A stretch of 7,224 nt of DNA from Planctomycetaceae bacterium (GTDB lineage: Bacteria > Planctomycetota > Planctomycetia > Isosphaerales > Isosphaeraceae): NCBI GenBank assembly GCA_019232645.1, contig JAFANO010000279.1, forward strand, positions 1 through 7,224, written 5' to 3'. Shown piece after piece: positions 5,975-7,224 of the stretch (position 1 is the first letter of the stretch; each line of letters opens with the position of its first letter). Made by a program: the position numbers and the translations under genes. The notes below the pieces were generated by a model. The model was not told the origin of the DNA, did no database searches, and saw only the letters and a program-made list of their open reading frames with translations.

Positions 5975-6898
5975 ATGGGCTGGCGCTACGGCTACAAGCC
6001 TTACGTCCCAGTGGCCAAGCGGCGCGCTCAAGCCGCGAAGGAAGTCGCCAAGCGGGTCAAGAAGGGGCAGGCAGTCTCCCCTGTCGTCATCGAGGGTCGA
6101 GCCATCGTCTCGACCTTCTGGGGCAAGGCGTGGTGCACGAACCTGGAGAGTTACAGCGACTTTGAGAACCGCCTGCCGCGCGGGCGGACGTACGTCCGCA
6201 ACGGCTCGGTCGTGGACCTGAAGATTGAGAAGGGGCGGATCAAAGCCCTCGTGAGCGGATCGGAACTTTACACGGTTCAGATCGAAATCGTCGCGCTCCC
6301 CCAGCAAGCCTGGCAGGTCGTGAAAGAACTGTGCGCGGGCAAGATCGGCTCGCTGGTCGAGTTGTTGCAGGGGAAGCTCTCGAACGCGGTCATGGAGGCC
6401 GTGACGGATCGGGCTGAGGGGCTTTTCCCGAAGCCGAAAGAGATCAAGATGCATTGCAGTTGCCCGGACTACGCGGGGATGTGCAAGCATCTGGCCGCGG
6501 TGATGTATGGGATCGGAAATCGCCTCGACTCATCACCCGAGTTGCTCTTCGAGCTCCGTGGGGTGGATCACCAGGAATTGATCGAACAGGCGATCCCCGC
6601 AGCCCCGACGCGGGCCAAACACGGCGCCCCCACGATCGAGTCAGCCGAGCTGGGCGCTATCTTCGACATCGAAATCAACGACTCCCCGGCCGCAGAACCG
6701 CCGAACTCGAAAACGACCACGAAGAAGGCCCCCAAGGTCAAGAAGGCCCCGGCCGCGACGAAGCCCGCCACAGTGAAGAAGGCCGCCGAGAAGAAAATCG
6801 CTGAGGTGAAGAAGGCTGCCGGGAAGAAAACCGCTACGGTGAAGAAGGCCACCGCCGCGACGAAAAAGAAGGCGACGAAGGTTTCCAAGAAGGGGTAG
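5975..6898 (+). CDS. SWIM zinc-finger protein with histone H1-like basic tail
   Basis: The 307-residue protein belongs to the SWIM zinc-finger family (COG4279-like) often encoded beside bacterial SNF2 ATPases. Residues ~1-150 carry family segments such as TFWGKAWCTNLESYSDFENR, LPRGRTYVRNGSVVDL and GSLVELLQGKLSNAVM. The zinc site is CSCPDYAGMCKH: C161, C163, C170 and H172, a full CxC-x6-CxH. It is followed by LAAVMYGIGNRLD and ELLFELRGVD. SWIM domains are thought to bind DNA or proteins. Residues 246-307 form an odd tail: 62 residues with 23 lysines, the rest mostly Ala, Thr, Val and Pro, as in histone H1 C-termini and bacterial H1-like proteins. It should be disordered and bind DNA non-specifically. 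There is no signal peptide or membrane segment, so the protein is cytoplasmic. Most likely it recruits or anchors the SNF2 ATPase on DNA; this role is inferred from gene pairing. Confidence 0.92.
   Translation: MGWRYGYKPYVPVAKRRAQAAKEVAKRVKKGQAVSPVVIEGRAIVSTFWGKAWCTNLESYSDFENRLPRGRTYVRNGSVVDLKIEKGRIKALVSGSELYTVQIEIVALPQQAWQVVKELCAGKIGSLVELLQGKLSNAVMEAVTDRAEGLFPKPKEIKMHCSCPDYAGMCKHLAAVMYGIGNRLDSSPELLFELRGVDHQELIEQAIPAAPTRAKHGAPTIESAELGAIFDIEINDSPAAEPPNSKTTTKKAPKVKKAPAATKPATVKKAAEKKIAEVKKAAGKKTATVKKATAATKKKATKVSKKG
6773..6871 (+). repeat. Three 33-bp tandem units coding 11-residue H1-like repeats
   Basis: GTGAAGAAGGCY recurs at 6773, 6806 and 6839, an exact 33-bp period. The units encode VKKAAEKKIAE, VKKAAGKKTAT and VKKATAATKKK. 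Units one and two share 28 of 33 bases; unit three has diverged after its first five codons. This points to growth of the tail by in-frame duplication, and copy number may vary between strains. Confidence 0.75.
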
Positions 6899-6940
6899 GG
6901 CGAGAGAACAGGTTCCATCGGGAACGCCGCAAATCAGCAG

Positions 6941-6985
6941 CCACCGGCAGAGCCGGTGGTATGAGGAAGGCCCCTTGAAGGGGCC
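6941..6985 (+). terminator. Double hairpin after the SWIM gene, possible terminator
   Basis: CCACCGGC-AGA-GCCGGTGG (6941-6959) is a perfect 8-bp stem with a 3-nt loop. Ten bases on, GGCCCC-TTGAA-GGGGCC (6969-6985) is a perfect 6-bp GC stem. They begin 42 bp after the SWIM stop, suitable for ending the operon transcript. No T-run follows, so classical intrinsic termination is uncertain. Similar paired hairpins also occur at ends of IS200/IS605-type elements. Confidence 0.45.
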
Positions 6986-7043
6986 GTCCGTCGAAGCTCA
7001 GTTGGCCTTGGTCCCGATCCTGGTGGCGGTCCGCTCGCTCACC

Positions 7044-7121
7044 GAGGGGCCGCTGGCTCCGGGCGTTCTCTCATCCCACAGCCTGGGGGATCCCCTTCAC
7101 GTGGGATCGACTCGGCCCCTC
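7044..7121. repeat. Nested inverted repeats (long stem-loop)
   Basis: GAGGGGCCG (7044-7052) pairs perfectly with CGGCCCCTC (7113-7121). Inside it, ATCCCAC (7073-7079) pairs with GTGGGAT (7101-7107), and inside that lies the palindrome GGGGATCCCC (7086-7095). Three collinear nested stems suggest a selected fold in RNA, or a cruciform, more than isolated chance repeats would. Confidence 0.45.
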
Positions 7122-7224
7122 CGGACATGGCCGTCCTCATGTCCCTCGGTGCCTTCCTCGAGGGGGGCCGTCGCAAATCCACGCCGGGAACGGCAGAGCC
7201 TGTAGGAGTCTCACCGCCTGAGGC

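Larger units (their letters stand above)
6928..7200 (+). repeat. Two-part direct repeat CGCAAATC-N10/12-GGCAGAGCC
   Basis: CGCAAATC then GGCAGAGCC occurs at 6928-6935/6946-6954 and again at 7172-7179/7192-7200. The parts are 10 and 12 bases apart and the copies about 245 bp apart. The first GGCAGAGCC forms the tip of a strong hairpin; in the second copy the outer stem is not conserved. The copies bracket most of the hairpin-rich stretch. Confidence 0.4.
6899..7224. other. 326-bp hairpin-rich region after the operon, no convincing gene
   Basis: No protein with recognisable features is seen on either strand. The region holds a run of inverted repeats: two tight hairpins at 6941-6985, a nested pair at 7044-7121, and a stem GGACAT/ATGTCC at 7123-7144. 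A two-part direct repeat is at 6928-6954 and 7172-7200. It may contain the operon terminator plus a structured RNA or the edge of a mobile element. High GC makes some of these stems expected by chance. Confidence 0.5.

Noticed and set aside
5813..6490. Leftward open frame of 225 codons across the SNF2/SWIM junction
   Set aside because: Antisense to both conserved genes, with no recognisable domain.
6568..6918. Leftward frame that looks like a membrane protein (many Phe/Ala/Val stretches)
   Set aside because: It is simply the complement of the Lys/Ala repeat tail: AAG/AAA codons read backwards as Phe-rich hydrophobic runs.
6975..7205. 76-codon rightward frame starting at TTG
   Set aside because: Starts inside the second hairpin, has no ribosome site, no recognisable sequence, and overlaps several stem-loops.
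6899..7224. CRISPR array or tRNA in the repeat-rich end of the window
   Set aside because: Only two copies of a short spaced motif, no regular repeat-spacer pattern, and no cloverleaf with a T-arm could be built.

Overview
The window is a GC-rich bacterial segment. On the left (1-2485) lies a cluster of insertion-sequence material. On the right (3253-6898) is a two-gene operon encoding a SNF2-family DNA-dependent ATPase and a SWIM zinc-finger protein. High GC, heavy IS load, the style of the IS transposases and the lysine-rich histone H1-like tail suggest a planctomycete (Gemmata/Isosphaera-like). This assignment is inference from protein style; no rRNA or taxonomic marker is present.

Left region: the last 47 codons of an ISAs1-type transposase run rightward to 146. 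They end tail-to-tail, three bases away, with a leftward IS5-type transposase that keeps its DDE catalytic core but has lost its N-terminal part. The break in the IS5 gene at 813/814 coincides with the outer edge of a 13-bp terminal inverted repeat. This repeat and its partner at 2473-2485 define a 1672-bp ISKra4-type element. Its transposase is split over two overlapping frames joined at an A5G6 run (2159-2149), so a -1 frameshift would give one protein of about 524 residues. The missing head of the IS5 gene is not found beyond the other end of the element, and no target-site duplication is visible.

Middle (2486-3252): about 770 bp with no convincing gene. It is very GC-rich at first, then drops in GC before the operon. 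The lower-GC part holds a perfect TTGACA hexamer and a cluster of TTTTGCGA motifs in both orientations that can form alternative hairpins.

Right region: the SNF2 gene (897 residues from the preferred start at 3253) has a DUF3670-like middle domain and all main helicase motifs. After 28 bp and a strong Shine-Dalgarno sequence comes a 307-residue SWIM protein with an intact CxC-x6-CxH zinc site. Its last 62 residues are lysine/alanine/threonine-rich, contain 11-residue tandem repeats and resemble the C-terminal tail of histone H1. The two proteins probably act together on DNA: an ATP-driven translocase or remodeller plus a zinc-finger partner that can cling to DNA through its basic tail. The final 326 bp hold no convincing gene but are dense in hairpins, which may include the operon terminator and possibly a structured RNA or mobile-element end.
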